Of a stretch of 64,000 bases of DNA, positions 26,524 to 37,024 are shown piece by piece. The stretch comes from Ktedonobacter robiniae (GTDB lineage: Bacteria > Chloroflexota > Ktedonobacteria > Ktedonobacterales > Ktedonobacteraceae): contig NZ_BNJG01000001.1 of NCBI RefSeq assembly GCF_016587375.1, forward strand, positions 1,116,001 through 1,180,000. The letters run 5' to 3'. The translations under genes were made by a program, and so were the position numbers. Below the pieces are notes generated by a model. That model had not been told where the DNA came from and searched no databases. It saw nothing but the letters and a program-made list of their open reading frames with translations. Numbering within the stretch: position 1 is the first letter of the stretch; each line of letters begins with the position of its first letter.

Positions 26524-28059
26524 CTAGCTATCACGCAATAATTCCCACCTGGCTTCGCTGTGCGCGATCATACTAATATTGATGGCAATCACCAGGCATA
26601 CGGCTGTGATGCCACCAACCGAGACGATCCAGATATCACCCCGGATCAGAGATGACCAGGGATAGGCAAAGGTGCTCACAATCGTTGCCAGGCAGGTAAG
26701 CAGCCCAACGGCACTAATCAGTAAGAGCACGGGGCGAGGCAAGATTTTCTGCTGCCCTTGTGCGTGCCGCCTCTTCCCCAGGAAGAGGCTGAAGAGATTT
26801 ATAAAGTAGAACGCCGTCGCAATGGTCCAGATGATCGTCAGTACCGCCGAAAGTATGGCATAGATACGGGGTACCAGCATGGTTGTTGTCCCCAGCTTCA
26901 CCACATATGGCAAGACCATAAACACGACAACTACTACAAGCACGGCCGCGGCTGTATGGAAACGTATCGCTATCACTGGCTGTCGATGCCGATTAAGGTA
27001 GACCATCTGCCGGGGAAGAAAGCGGTCCGCACCAGCCACAAACAGTAAGCGCGCCGAAGCTCCGATATAAAAGACAATTGTTGCCAGGCAAGAGAGCAAG
27101 GTGATACTTGCGACGACACTTCCAGCCCACGAGCCAAAGACCGCGTCCATGACATGAATGCCCGCAAATGACGGTACTGCCTCCTGCAGGACAGCGCGTC
27201 CGAGCACAATCAAAATGGCAAAGGGAACCAGAAAGTAACAGGCAAACACAATGGGAGTTCCACCAAAGAGGTGGGCCAGTACCATACGTCGCTTTTCCCT
27301 CCCTGCTTCACTCCTCAATTCACTCGCCATATTCAAAGGTCCACTCGCGCCGATAAAGCTCAGAGTAACCACACTAAAGAGCGAGAAGTTATCGGGGGTA
27401 ATACGCCAGGAGGCTCCATCCACCAGATCTTTCTGCAAAGGGTGCCCACTCCATAGCCATAAAGCGGCCGCAATGACAATACCTAGCACCGCCAGCAAGA
27501 GAGCCAGGGCCGAAATATTGATCATGTTGAGGGCGATACGCAAACGCCTGGTACATAAGAAGGAACCTACCAGCAGCAAGCCAATCATCACACATCCCTG
27601 CTGCCAGGGCTCTGTAAGCCAGTTCTTATTTAAGCCTGCCAGGATGGTGACAAAGGCATTGGCAGCTGTCACTGGAGCCAGTACACCACTGAGCCAGTAG
27701 CATAGTCCGACAAAGAAACTCCAGAAGCGACCTAAAGCGTGATATGTCCAGTTATAGAGGGAACCTTCATGGGGATAAGCTATACCTAGCTGCGCGGTCG
27801 CAAGCACGCAGGGAAGAAAAAAAGCCACCGCACCCAGTACAGTATAGGTCAGCGCCACTACGCCACCCGAGGCCTGCAAAACCGCGTTTGTAATGAGAAA
27901 CATGGCCACAATATAGCATGCCAACAGGTCCCGCCCACCAACGACAGAGGGCATAATTTGGGGTACATATTGCTCGGAAGGCAACGCTCCCTGGTCTCTC
28001 GTCTCTACCTCGCGCTCTGCTCTCCCTTGAACCACTTCAACATTTTTTGAGGCCTGCAT
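26524..28059 (-). CDS. APC-superfamily amino acid permease
   Basis: A 511-residue integral membrane protein with about twelve hydrophobic segments. The first TM pair carries the APC-type substrate loop (VLQASGGVVALTYTVLG, then PHEGSLYNWTYHALGRFWSFFVGLCYWL), and TM6 has SFIGASGPLNMASELRSE. It probably imports an amino acid or amine by proton or sodium symport; the substrate cannot be told. The N-terminus is a hydrophilic 45-residue cytoplasmic tail rich in Glu/Arg. I choose ATG 28059, preceded by GGAGAG; the frame runs open to 28170 but that extension reads as non-native sequence. It converges closely with the polymerase gene (8 bp between stops). Confidence 0.8.
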   Translation of the reverse strand: MQASKNVEVVQGRAEREVETRDQGALPSEQYVPQIMPSVVGGRDLLACYIVAMFLITNAVLQASGGVVALTYTVLGAVAFFLPCVLATAQLGIAYPHEGSLYNWTYHALGRFWSFFVGLCYWLSGVLAPVTAANAFVTILAGLNKNWLTEPWQQGCVMIGLLLVGSFLCTRRLRIALNMINISALALLLAVLGIVIAAALWLWSGHPLQKDLVDGASWRITPDNFSLFSVVTLSFIGASGPLNMASELRSEAGREKRRMVLAHLFGGTPIVFACYFLVPFAILIVLGRAVLQEAVPSFAGIHVMDAVFGSWAGSVVASITLLSCLATIVFYIGASARLLFVAGADRFLPRQMVYLNRHRQPVIAIRFHTAAAVLVVVVVFMVLPYVVKLGTTTMLVPRIYAILSAVLTIIWTIATAFYFINLFSLFLGKRRHAQGQQKILPRPVLLLISAVGLLTCLATIVSTFAYPWSSLIRGDIWIVSVGGITAVCLVIAINISMIAHSEARWELLRDS

Positions 28060-28852
28060 CACTTCTCTCCTCAACCTCAACTTCCAACACTGCCAGCCAC
28101 CAGCCCACTTATTCCTCCACCCATCGTTTCTACATGCTGGCTTTTTTCTCGTATATTTCAATGTATACAATGTTGTGTCTTATATTACAATCCTTTAGGC
28201 ATTAAAAATTACTATTATCCTATTATAGATGCAACAATTTACACAAGCAACAGAAAAATCAACCTACACTACACCAATCCAAAATCTGAAAAATAACTTA
28301 CCCTGTGTGTAAGTTCGATGAAGCTGCCCTGCAGGCTCCTGGGACTCCATTGGTCGCATCTCTCCGGGCGTGCTATAATACTACGGGTATTGCTTTCTGG
28401 CTGCTAACTCCTTCAGAGCGCCGTCGCCACCAAACAGCCCTACTGGCCATTTTCTGGTCCTGTTACAGGACTACTGGCTTTGATCTTTTCCACTTGCATA
28501 GCTACCTGCTCTATTGGTAGCTACATGTGAGTCGAATAAAATATTAGAGATTATCAAGATTATCATTATTAACCCATGCATGCCTTATTGAGCACGAATG
28601 CCACAGGTACCACGCGATGGGCTGCCTGAGCTTCTCACAGCCCATCTTTATGGCACTATGCTCTGCTTGCGCGTATTCATCCTGCCTTCTCTGCTCAAAA
28701 AAAGACATTATATTGGCATATCATACATGCTCAAATATGACTATAAGCACATCTATTGTATATGCTGTGTAGTATGCATAGCGGCTAGCGTGCTTCCCTG
28801 ATCACAAGGGCAACTATCAACAGAGAACTATGCCACGTTGGAGACTCGGATT
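28060..28852. other. 793-bp divergent region upstream of the men operon, no gene
   Basis: Very AT-rich. No reading frame has a ribosome site or recognisable product. A possible promoter for the men operon is TTGGCA-17 nt-TATGAC, ending about 120 bp before menF, but it is weak. I see no riboswitch fold with confidence. Confidence 0.4.
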
Positions 28853-30352
28853 ATGGAGACTGTCTTTACAGATAGAGCAACACCACATATTCATAGCACA
28901 CACCCCTCCTGGGTGCTTGCTTGTGAGCGAACACAGCTTCTTACCCTCTTGCAACAAGCGGCAACACGCGCCCAACAGCAGCAGCAAAATATCTTTACGG
29001 CCCTTACGCTCCCCGTCGAGTCGCGCGATGCCTTACATATCTTTAGCGCCCTTCAAGTCCTTGAGTTGGGCGAGCGTTTTTTCTGGGAGAAACCAGCTAG
29101 CAATGAGGCATTAGTCGGCGTTGGAGCCGTCCTGACCATTGTAGCCGACGACGCTGATCGCTTTGATGTGGCGGCGCGAGCCTTGAGCACCTTTCAGGAT
29201 ACCTGCCTGGTCGCCACTACAGTTCCTATGAAGCGTGTCCCAGCTCCAGCTCTCTTTGGTGGCTTTGCCTTCGATCCACAGCGTCCCGGCACACAACTCT
29301 GGCAGGGCTTTCCCGCTGGCCTACTTACCCTGCCCCAACTACTGTATCGTCTCGATGACGACCAGGCCTCGCTCTCTATCCATGCCTGTATCCGTCCGCA
29401 GATGACAGAAGAGGACCTGGAGCAACAGGTCACAGAAACACTGGCCCTGCTGCAACGCTTAAGCGCCATCGTTGAACACTTTCCATTCCAGCGTTTGCAA
29501 GAACTCAGCACCCAGACCACGCTCATGCCCAAACATGAAGTACTACCCGCTCAGCAGTGGATCTCGATTGTCGCCCAGGCTGTAGAGCAGATGCGTCAGG
29601 GAGCCTACCGGAAGATTGTCCTGGCTCGCGCGGTCGAGGTGCTTCATCCAGAGGGTTTTTTCGATGTTGAAACTACGCTCTATCGCTTGCGCCAGAGCTA
29701 TCCTGATACCTTCGTCTTCGCTTTACAGCGTGGGAAGCACTACTTTGTAGGGGCAACTCCAGAACGCCTGGTAAGTGCACAAGAGGGCAGGATGCGAACC
29801 ATGGCCCTGGCTGGTTCGGCTCCCCGCGGACATACGCTTGCAGAGGATGAGTATATCAGTCAGCAACAGCTCTACGGAAACAAGACTCGCCAGGAGCACC
29901 AGTTTGTGATTGATCTCATTCGTGAGTCCTTGAGTGAGCTGTGCAACCAGATCGAGATTGGGGAACAGCCCCATGTGCGTAAGCTCAAGAATATTCAACA
30001 CCTGGAGACTTCGATTGAGGGGCGACTCAAGCCCGGTCATAACCTGCTGGAGGCGGTCGCGCGCCTGCATCCTACGCCAGCCGTTGGTGGCTTACCACGC
30101 GAAATCGCGCTCAAAGAGATACGAGACCACGAAGAGCTTGATCGAGGATGGTACGCGTCTCCCCTGGGCTGGATCGATACCAGGGGCAACGGAGAGTTCG
30201 CGGTCGCCTTACGCTCAGCCCTGCTTACAGGTGCCAAAGCGACTCTTTTCGCAGGGAATGGGATAGTCGCTAGCTCTGATCCCGAAGCGGAGTATACTGA
30301 AACCAATTGGAAGTTGCCAGTGATGTTACGCAGCCTGGGAGATGAAGAGTAA
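28853..30352 (+). CDS. menF: Isochorismate synthase
   Basis: Chorismate-utilising enzyme of 499 residues, isomerising chorismate to isochorismate, the first step of menaquinone synthesis. Family motifs of the MenF/EntC/TrpE group are visible: KIVLARAVEV (about 250), GATPERLVS, ALAGSAPRG, LHPTPAVGGLP and the C-terminal DRGWYASPLGWID with metal-binding Glu in the final helix. It is the first gene of menF-D-H-B-C-E, with menD 59 bp downstream, so the menaquinone rather than siderophore role is well supported. The ATG at 28853 has GGAG 9 nt upstream; a TTG at 28838 is in frame but less likely. Confidence 0.9.
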   Translation: METVFTDRATPHIHSTHPSWVLACERTQLLTLLQQAATRAQQQQQNIFTALTLPVESRDALHIFSALQVLELGERFFWEKPASNEALVGVGAVLTIVADDADRFDVAARALSTFQDTCLVATTVPMKRVPAPALFGGFAFDPQRPGTQLWQGFPAGLLTLPQLLYRLDDDQASLSIHACIRPQMTEEDLEQQVTETLALLQRLSAIVEHFPFQRLQELSTQTTLMPKHEVLPAQQWISIVAQAVEQMRQGAYRKIVLARAVEVLHPEGFFDVETTLYRLRQSYPDTFVFALQRGKHYFVGATPERLVSAQEGRMRTMALAGSAPRGHTLAEDEYISQQQLYGNKTRQEHQFVIDLIRESLSELCNQIEIGEQPHVRKLKNIQHLETSIEGRLKPGHNLLEAVARLHPTPAVGGLPREIALKEIRDHEELDRGWYASPLGWIDTRGNGEFAVALRSALLTGAKATLFAGNGIVASSDPEAEYTETNWKLPVMLRSLGDEE

Positions 30353-30411
30353 GCAAGTCTCTATTAAAATAGTCAAGCTGACGCAGTAGGGAGGAAAACG
30401 TAGTCAATCTT

Positions 30412-32256
30412 ATGCAGTCACAAGAACATCTCCGTCCACAGAACGCAACCTATGCCTATGTCGGTGCCTTCGTTGAGGAGCTGGCACGAGCAGGCGTTCA
30501 CCACGTGGTCTATTGTCCTGGTTCGCGCTCTACACCCCTGGCATATATCTTTGCTCAATCACCTCACATACGCGCCTGGCTTCACGTCGATGAGCGTTCC
30601 GCGGCCTTCTTTGCTCTCGGCCTGGCCAAAGCGCTGGGGGAGACGGTGGCACTCTTCTGCACCTCCGGTACAGCCGCGGCAAACTTCTTTCCTGCCGTGG
30701 TTGAGGCCCGCCTGACCCATGTTCCGCTCCTGGTCCTGACCGCCGACCGCCCACATGAGCTACGAGAGAGCGGCGCCCCCCAGGCCATTGATCAAAATCG
30801 CCTCTTTGGCACGCATACAAAGTGGTTTATGGATGTCGCGCTGCCAGAGGCGAGCCAGCCAGCGCTCCGTTACATTCGCGCGCTCGCACATCGAGTGAGC
30901 GCTCTGACACACGCCACGCCCGCCGGTCCTGTTCACCTGAATATGCCCTTCCGCGAACCACTCACACAGGACCCACAGCCTGGGGCACCGCTCCCACCAC
31001 CCGAAGAACGTCTGACCACCGCCTGGCAGGGGCGCGATAACGAACTGCCATATACAGCGGTCCATGAAGCGCCTTTAGGACGCTTGCCAGAGACCACGCT
31101 CTCTATGCTGGCTGCGCGCCTTCAGCAGCAGCCTCGCGGTCTTATTGTGATTGGCCCAGGCACCGATCCTACCCTGGCGAGCGCGCTCATTCCACTGGCA
31201 CAAAAACTGGGCTATCCTATTCTGGCTGATCCTCTCTCGCAGCTACGCTGCGCGCCTATCGATCAGCAGTTAGTGCTCTCCAGCTATGATGCCTTCCTAC
31301 GGCTCAACACCTTTGCTGAATGCTACGAGCCTGAGGTGGTGTTGCGCTTTGGCCCTATGCCGGTGGCAAAACCATTCTTGCTCTACCTACAACGCTATCC
31401 CAGCTGCCAGCAGATCGTGATTGATGGACAGGGAGACTGGCAGGACCCAACCCACCTGAGCAGCATGATGCTTCACACCGAGCCCGCTGCGTTCTGTCGG
31501 GATCTCCTGGCTACGCTAATCGATACAGAGGCACCAGAAAACTCTTCCTGGCTCGCAGCGTGGCAACAGGCTGACCAGCTAACACGTCAGGCATTATATA
31601 CCGCGATTCAGGATTTTGCTGAACCCTTCGAGGGACGCGTCTTCACTGAGCTAGCTGAACTGCTACCCACAGAGGCAACGCTTTTTGTAGGCAATAGCAT
31701 GCCTGTGCGCGATCTGGATACCTTCTTCTGGTGCCAGCCACGTCCTATACGCGTCCTTGCCAACCGAGGAGCCAACGGTATCGATGGCGTGATCTCAAGC
31801 GCGTTAGGAACCAGTGCCGCCAACGCGGTGCAGGAGCAGCCAGTGCCAACAGTGCTGGTGATTGGCGACCTGTCGTTCTTCCATGATCTCAATGGGCTTC
31901 TAGCGGCACGCCTGCATAAGCTTAATTTGACGATTGTGCTGGTAAATAATGACGGGGGCGGCATCTTCTCATTCCTGCCCCAGGCCGCGCAACCGGCACA
32001 TTTTGAGGAACTCTTTGGCACTCCGACCGGGCTGGATTTCGCGCCCGTGATTGGGATGTATGGAGGGCGTTACTCCCTCGCGGAGGATTGGAACGCCTTC
32101 CGCCAGGCAGTCACGACAGGTATAGACCAGGGCGGATTACATGTTGTAGAGATACGCACCGAGCGTGCAAGTAACGTCGCAATGCATCGCCAACTATGGC
32201 AGGTAGTCCATAAGGCCCTCAAGGACCTGGCATCAGCAGAGCAGAGAGGGAGGTAG
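30412..32256 (+). CDS. menD: 2-succinyl-5-enolpyruvyl-6-hydroxy-3-cyclohexene-1-carboxylate synthase
   Basis: Thiamine-diphosphate enzyme of 614 residues joining isochorismate and 2-oxoglutarate (SEPHCHC synthase). The N-terminal Pyr domain has VVYCPGSRSTPLA and TSGTAAANFFPAVVEA. The C-terminal PP domain has the ThDP motif GDLSFFHDLNGL through NNDGGGIFSFLP. The length matches MenD proteins. GGGAGG lies upstream of the ATG with a rather long spacing. The stop is only 7 bp from menH, whose ribosome site overlaps the 3' end of menD, implying coupled translation. Confidence 0.92.
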   Translation: MQSQEHLRPQNATYAYVGAFVEELARAGVHHVVYCPGSRSTPLAYIFAQSPHIRAWLHVDERSAAFFALGLAKALGETVALFCTSGTAAANFFPAVVEARLTHVPLLVLTADRPHELRESGAPQAIDQNRLFGTHTKWFMDVALPEASQPALRYIRALAHRVSALTHATPAGPVHLNMPFREPLTQDPQPGAPLPPPEERLTTAWQGRDNELPYTAVHEAPLGRLPETTLSMLAARLQQQPRGLIVIGPGTDPTLASALIPLAQKLGYPILADPLSQLRCAPIDQQLVLSSYDAFLRLNTFAECYEPEVVLRFGPMPVAKPFLLYLQRYPSCQQIVIDGQGDWQDPTHLSSMMLHTEPAAFCRDLLATLIDTEAPENSSWLAAWQQADQLTRQALYTAIQDFAEPFEGRVFTELAELLPTEATLFVGNSMPVRDLDTFFWCQPRPIRVLANRGANGIDGVISSALGTSAANAVQEQPVPTVLVIGDLSFFHDLNGLLAARLHKLNLTIVLVNNDGGGIFSFLPQAAQPAHFEELFGTPTGLDFAPVIGMYGGRYSLAEDWNAFRQAVTTGIDQGGLHVVEIRTERASNVAMHRQLWQVVHKALKDLASAEQRGR

Positions 32257-32263
32257 ACACGGT

Positions 32264-33118
32264 ATGGGCAGTACACTACGCATTATGAGTCTGAGGCAGC
32301 TTGTTGTGAATGGTGTGCACATGGGGGCGGTGATCTATGGGAAGCCACAGCATCCCCCCCTGGTCTTGCTGCATGGCTTTACCGGGAGCGCCCTCTCCTG
32401 GAGCCCACTGTTCGCATCGCTTTCTTCATATAACGTCAAACTGATCGCGCTTGATATGCTGGGACATGGTCAGTCTGACGCCCCCAGCGATCCAGCGCGC
32501 TATGCAATGGAGCATTGTCAGGAAGATATTCTGGAGGCGCTCCGCCAACTGGATGTCCAGCCAGGGACAGCTATTCTGCTTGGCTACTCCATGGGCGGTC
32601 GGATCGCGCTCTACAACGCCTTTTCCGGCTTCTTCCGCGCGCTCATCTTAGAAAGTGCCTCGCCAGGGATGGCTGACAGCGAGGCGCGCCTCCAGCGCCG
32701 AACAAGTGACGAGGCGCTCGCAAAACGGATTGAGCGCGAGGGCATTCCGGCCTTCGTTGACTACTGGGAGAAACAACCACTCTTCGAGAGCCAGCAAAGA
32801 TTGCCAGAAGAGGAGCGGGAAGCCATCCATCAGCAACGCCTGGACAACCAGGCGACGGGTCTGGCAAATAGTCTACGTGGAGTTGGCACTGGCTCACAAC
32901 CAGCGCTCCATGCACGCCTGGGCGAGCTCGACCTTCCCACACTCTTGCTCACAGGCGAATTGGATAGCAAGTTCTGTGCCATCGCGCAACAGATGCAACA
33001 AAAATTGCCTCGTGCAAGCTGGCATATCATTCCTGGAGCGGGCCATGCGCCCCATCTGGAGCAACCTGAGCGCTTTGTTGCCCAGGTAGGGAATTTCTGT
33101 ACCCAAGTGTTATCATAA
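32264..33118 (+). CDS. menH: SHCHC synthase-like alpha/beta hydrolase
   Basis: A 284-residue alpha/beta hydrolase in the menH position, expected to remove pyruvate from SEPHCHC to give SHCHC. The nucleophile elbow is LLGYSMGGRIAL (Ser near 104), the oxyanion strand is LLHGFTGSALSW, and the catalytic His is in GAGHAPHLEQPE. These match MenH (YfbB-like) proteins. Its start is covered by the GGGAGG site at the end of menD. Similar hydrolases occur in many pathways, so the assignment rests mainly on the operon. Confidence 0.85.
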   Translation: MGSTLRIMSLRQLVVNGVHMGAVIYGKPQHPPLVLLHGFTGSALSWSPLFASLSSYNVKLIALDMLGHGQSDAPSDPARYAMEHCQEDILEALRQLDVQPGTAILLGYSMGGRIALYNAFSGFFRALILESASPGMADSEARLQRRTSDEALAKRIEREGIPAFVDYWEKQPLFESQQRLPEEEREAIHQQRLDNQATGLANSLRGVGTGSQPALHARLGELDLPTLLLTGELDSKFCAIAQQMQQKLPRASWHIIPGAGHAPHLEQPERFVAQVGNFCTQVLS

Positions 33119-33214
33119 GGGATAAAAGAGCGAGCAGGCTCGATCCAGTGTGTATTGCGCTTGCTTGCAGAGCATATCTCTTTGATCTATAACTTATTCG
33201 AAGGAGAATATACC

Positions 33215-34033
33215 ATGTCTTTGGATTGGCAGAAAGTCTGCGACTATACCGATATTATCTTTGAGAAGGCCGAGGGCATTGGCAAAATCACCATCAATCG
33301 CCCCGAGGTACACAACGCCTTTCGCCCACGTACCCTGTTTGAGTTGATTGATGCTTTTAGCCGTTGCGGCGAAGACCCAGAGATTGGCGTCGTTATCTTC
33401 ACAGGTGCCGGTGGGCGTGCCTTCTGTTCAGGTGGCGACCAGCGCGTGCGTGGCGAGGGCGGCTACGTTGGCGAGGATGGCGTTCCTCGTTTGAACGCCC
33501 TGGAGTTGCAGAAGGTAATTAAATACCTGACCAAGCCCGTCATCGCTATGGTCGCGGGCTACGCTATTGGCGGCGGGCATGTCCTGCACCTGCTCTGCGA
33601 CCTGACCATCGCCGCCGACAACGCCCGCTTCGGTCAGACCGGTCCTCGCGTGGGCAGCTTCGATGCCGGCTGGGGTGCGACCTACCTGGCGCGCGTCGTT
33701 GGGCACAAGAAGGCCCGCGAAATCTGGTATCTGTGCCGCCAGTACAATGCCCAGGAAGCCCTGGACATGGGCTTGGTCAACACAGTCGTGCCCCTGGAGA
33801 AGCTTGAAGAGGAGACCGTCCAGTGGTGCCGCGAAATTCTGGAGAAGAGTCCCATCGCGCTGCGCTTCCTCAAGTCCGCATTTAATGCCGATACAGACGG
33901 GCTCGCCGGCATTCAAGAGCTGGCAGGCAACGCCACCATGCTCTACTATATGACCGAAGAGGGCAAAGAGGGGAAAAACGCCTTCCTGGAGAAGCGCAAG
34001 CCCGATTTCTCGAAGTATCCACGCCTGCCCTAA
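33215..34033 (+). CDS. menB: 1,4-dihydroxy-2-naphthoyl-CoA synthase
   Basis: Crotonase-fold enzyme of 272 residues that cyclises o-succinylbenzoyl-CoA to DHNA-CoA. Signature parts are [13 protein letters not shown], the oxyanion region [53 protein letters not shown] sequence (catalytic Asp/Gly loop), and the conserved C-terminal [20 protein letters not shown] precedes the ATG at 33215; the frame extends 20 codons upstream but that part is not conserved-looking. It sits 96 bp after menH. Confidence 0.93.
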   Translation: MSLDWQKVCDYTDIIFEKAEGIGKITINRPEVHNAFRPRTLFELIDAFSRCGEDPEIGVVIFTGAGGRAFCSGGDQRVRGEGGYVGEDGVPRLNALELQKVIKYLTKPVIAMVAGYAIGGGHVLHLLCDLTIAADNARFGQTGPRVGSFDAGWGATYLARVVGHKKAREIWYLCRQYNAQEALDMGLVNTVVPLEKLEEETVQWCREILEKSPIALRFLKSAFNADTDGLAGIQELAGNATMLYYMTEEGKEGKNAFLEKRKPDFSKYPRLP

Positions 34034-34060
34034 GCCAGCTACACGACCAAGAAGCATTAT

Positions 34061-34098
34061 GCGTGCAGCTACCAGCAATCAATCTGGTAGCTGCATGC
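34061..34098 (+). other. Intercistronic hairpin between menB and menC
   Basis: 15-bp arms 34061-34075 and 34084-34098 (one G-U pair), 8-nt loop. There is no T-run after it, so it is more likely an mRNA-processing or stability hairpin within the operon than a full terminator. Confidence 0.5.
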
Positions 34099-34153
34099 TA
34101 TTGTACCTGGGACGTATTGAGAGGACATCTTTGAGCACAGAGGAAACAAGCAT

Positions 34154-35287
34154 ATGCAGGTACAGGCAATAGACCTTCTTCCCTATCGCATCCCTATGCC
34201 TGGGGGCTTCACGACGGCACATGGCACATTTATGCAGCGTGAGGGCTGTCTAATCAAGATCACGACATCAGGGGGCATCATAGGCCTGGGCGAAGCGGCA
34301 CCACTGCCAGATTTCGGTGGCGCTACCTTCGCCGAGACCAATGCTGCTCTCAACACCCTGCGGGATCAGTTGCTCCAGCGCGACTGTGTGGAGGCAGTAA
34401 GCAGCCTCTATCCCCTCCTGGAAGAGCAGGGATATCCCGCCTCAGCCATCTATGGCCTGGAATGCGCGCTGCTTGATGCATGGGGCCAGCACGAAGGCAT
34501 GAGCCTGCATACACTGTTAGCCCCCGCTGGCACGCGACCACGTGCTAATGTTGCCGTGAACGCCGTCATTGGCGCCGCCACAACCGAGGCCGTGACACAG
34601 GCCGCGCAAAAAGCCATCCAGGCGGGTTTTGACTGTCTAAAGCTCAAGATGGGTCTGTCTGATCATCCCGAAGAGGAAATAAAGCGGGTTGCAGCCGTAC
34701 GAGCCGCGATAGGACCACAGGTACACCTGCGCCTGGATGCCAACGAGAAATGGAGCCTGGAGCAAGCAGCAACCATCCTGGAAGCCTGCACCCAATATGA
34801 CATTCAATATGTAGAGCAGCCACTGCGCGCCTTTGACCTTGAGGGCATGTATCAACTCAGGCAAAGGGTAGCAATCCCCCTGGCAGTTGATGAGGCGGTC
34901 TACGACCTGGCAAGCACGCGTCACATCTTAGACTGGCAGGCCGCCGACGTGCTCATTATCAAGCCACAACTGGTGGGTGGGCTCTACCCGGCACGCTCCA
35001 TCATTCAAACGGCCAACGCCGCAGGCATACGTTGCGTGCTCACAAGCTCGCTTGAGGCAGGTATATCACTGACAGCCACGCTCCACCTCGCAGCCGCCTC
35101 GCCCGAAGTGGCGATGGAATGTGGCTTAGCCACGCTTGCGCTTCTCGAAGATGATTTACTTGCCACGCAGTTAACTATCAGGGACGGTTTAATGCCCGTT
35201 CCGACAACGCCAGGGCTAGGTATACAGCTTGATCAGGCGGCCCTGGCTCGCTATACATTCATGCCATCACAAGAGGAAGTTCGATGA
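34154..35287 (+). CDS. menC: o-Succinylbenzoate synthase
   Basis: A 377-residue enolase-superfamily enzyme (MenC/OSBS) that dehydrates SHCHC to o-succinylbenzoate. Catalytic residues in order: Lys pair in CLKLKMG, metal ligands Asp in LRLDANEKW, Glu in YVEQPL, Asp in AVDEAV, and the second-half Lys in LIIKPQLVGG. Length and order fit the family. The ATG is preceded by AGAGGAAAC. It overlaps menE by four bases (ATGA), so the two are translationally coupled. OSBS enzymes can double as N-acylamino acid racemases; the operon favours the MenC role. Confidence 0.9.
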   Translation: MQVQAIDLLPYRIPMPGGFTTAHGTFMQREGCLIKITTSGGIIGLGEAAPLPDFGGATFAETNAALNTLRDQLLQRDCVEAVSSLYPLLEEQGYPASAIYGLECALLDAWGQHEGMSLHTLLAPAGTRPRANVAVNAVIGAATTEAVTQAAQKAIQAGFDCLKLKMGLSDHPEEEIKRVAAVRAAIGPQVHLRLDANEKWSLEQAATILEACTQYDIQYVEQPLRAFDLEGMYQLRQRVAIPLAVDEAVYDLASTRHILDWQAADVLIIKPQLVGGLYPARSIIQTANAAGIRCVLTSSLEAGISLTATLHLAAASPEVAMECGLATLALLEDDLLATQLTIRDGLMPVPTTPGLGIQLDQAALARYTFMPSQEEVR

Positions 35288-36819
35288 ACACCGCTTTATC
35301 TCACGATACCATCTTGCCCAACTGGCTCCTACGCTGTGCCGAGAATCAGCCTAACCACCTGGCTATACAATGTGGTTCTGTATGTTGGAGCTTCACCGAA
35401 TTGCGGTGCCAGGCCGATCACCTGGCCTACCAGCTCGCGGCTCGTGGCGTGAGCAAGGAGAGTCGTGTTGCCCTACTGGCGACTAACGGTCTGCCCTTTG
35501 TCGTCACGGTCCACGCCTTGATGCGCCTGGGCGCCATCCTGGTCCCGCTCAATACCCGCCTGACCCAGCAGGAACTTGCCTGGCAATTGAGCGACGTCCG
35601 GGCAACCTTTCTCTGTAGTGACCAGCGCTACGCCGATATAGCCCAACAACTAGCTGACGAAATTACGCCTCTCGCGCATGTGCTCATTACAAGCGATGTC
35701 CAGCAGAACGTTCTGGTCGCGGATCAGACCGAGGGGCCTGTGATCGCGCTGCAAGAGACCATTGGCCTGGATGCGGTTCACTCCATTATGTACACCTCCG
35801 GCACCACGGGGCATCCTAAAGGGGTATTGATCACCTATGGCATGCTCTGCTGGGGCGCGCTCGGCTCGGCGCTCACTCTTGGCCATTATGCCGATGACTG
35901 CTGGCTTGCCTGTCTACCGCTCTTCCATGTAAGCGGACTAACAGTCCTGATGCGCAGCGTTATCAACGGTATTAGCGTCAACTTACACGAGAAATTTGAG
36001 CCTGAAGCCGTCAATCGGGCCATCTTTGACGAGCGAGTTACCATTATTTCGGTTGTGGCCGTCGTCCTTCAGCGAATGCTTGATGCCCTCGACACCCCAG
36101 GGGCACAGGGAAGGTATCCCGTGACATTGCGCTGCGTGCTCCTGGGAGGAGGGCCAGCCCCTAGGCCTCTATTGGAACGCTGCGCCGCCAAAAATATTCC
36201 TGTAGTGCAGACCTATGGCCTGACCGAGTCATGCGCGCAGGCGGTAACACTCCTGCCTGCTGATGCACTACACAAACTTGGTTCGGCTGGCAAGCCCCTC
36301 TTCCCCGTGCAGTTGCGTATCCTCACTGAAGACTATCAGCCCGTTCCTCCTGGCAAGCCAGGTATTATTCATCTTCAGGGACCAACCATTACACCCGGCT
36401 ATGATCATCGTCCCGAGGCCACCGCGCGCGCATTTCATAATGGCTGGTTCACCACGGGAGACCTGGGATATGTGGATGAAGAAGGGTACCTGTATGTACT
36501 CGATCGGCGCACCGATCTGATCATCTCTGGCGGCGAGAATGTCTATCCAGCAGAGATTGAAGCTGTGCTCATGAGCCATCCAGAGGTAGAGGAGGCAGGC
36601 GTATGCGGCGTTGATGATCCACAGTGGGGACAGCTCCCCATCGCCTTTGTACGCCTGAGAGAGGGGAGTAACCTCACAGCCACGGAGCTACTTCCATATG
36701 TTACACAGCATCTAGCACACTACAAACGGCCAAAGGCTATTTACGCGGTCGCACAACTTCCACGCAACTCAGCCGGGAAGCTCTTGCGGCGTGAGCTACC
36801 TGGATTACTCCCCTCCTAA
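35284..36819 (+). CDS. menE: o-Succinylbenzoate-CoA ligase
   Basis: ANL-superfamily acyl-CoA synthetase of 511 residues that activates o-succinylbenzoate with CoA using ATP. The P-loop-like motif MYTSGTTGHPKG lies near residue 175, with YGLTESCAQ near 310, TGDLGYVDEEGYLYVLDRRTD-type hinge and the C-terminal Lys in NSAGKLLRRELP. Its start codon overlaps the menC stop. It is the last men gene here; menA (prenyltransferase) and menG (methyltransferase) are not in the window. A 50-bp perfect palindrome follows. Confidence 0.9.
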   Translation: MNTALSHDTILPNWLLRCAENQPNHLAIQCGSVCWSFTELRCQADHLAYQLAARGVSKESRVALLATNGLPFVVTVHALMRLGAILVPLNTRLTQQELAWQLSDVRATFLCSDQRYADIAQQLADEITPLAHVLITSDVQQNVLVADQTEGPVIALQETIGLDAVHSIMYTSGTTGHPKGVLITYGMLCWGALGSALTLGHYADDCWLACLPLFHVSGLTVLMRSVINGISVNLHEKFEPEAVNRAIFDERVTIISVVAVVLQRMLDALDTPGAQGRYPVTLRCVLLGGGPAPRPLLERCAAKNIPVVQTYGLTESCAQAVTLLPADALHKLGSAGKPLFPVQLRILTEDYQPVPPGKPGIIHLQGPTITPGYDHRPEATARAFHNGWFTTGDLGYVDEEGYLYVLDRRTDLIISGGENVYPAEIEAVLMSHPEVEEAGVCGVDDPQWGQLPIAFVRLREGSNLTATELLPYVTQHLAHYKRPKAIYAVAQLPRNSAGKLLRRELPGLLPS

Positions 36820-36845
36820 CGACAGAAGCGCTACAAATGAGCAAC

Positions 36846-36895
36846 AGAAATGCAAACAAAAGTTTCGCAATTGCGAAACTTTTGTTTGCATTTCT
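36846..36895. terminator. 50-bp perfect palindrome after menE
   Basis: Two 25-bp arms meet at 36870/36871 without a loop. The stem holds A4/T4 runs (ACAAAAG/CTTTTGT). It is the likely end of the men operon. Confidence 0.65.
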
Positions 36896-37024
36896 ATATC
36901 ATTTTTTGACATTTGAAAATACTTATAAGATTTTAATATCAAAATTCACGTATTCCATGGTATTATTGCTTATAAGCAGTTGCGTGTCCAGTATGCTTAA
37001 TTTCCATTACAAGGAAGTAACGTT

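Noticed and set aside
28305..28801. Two short plus-strand frames before menF
   Set aside because: AT-rich, no ribosome sites, Cys/Leu-heavy products typical of random frames.
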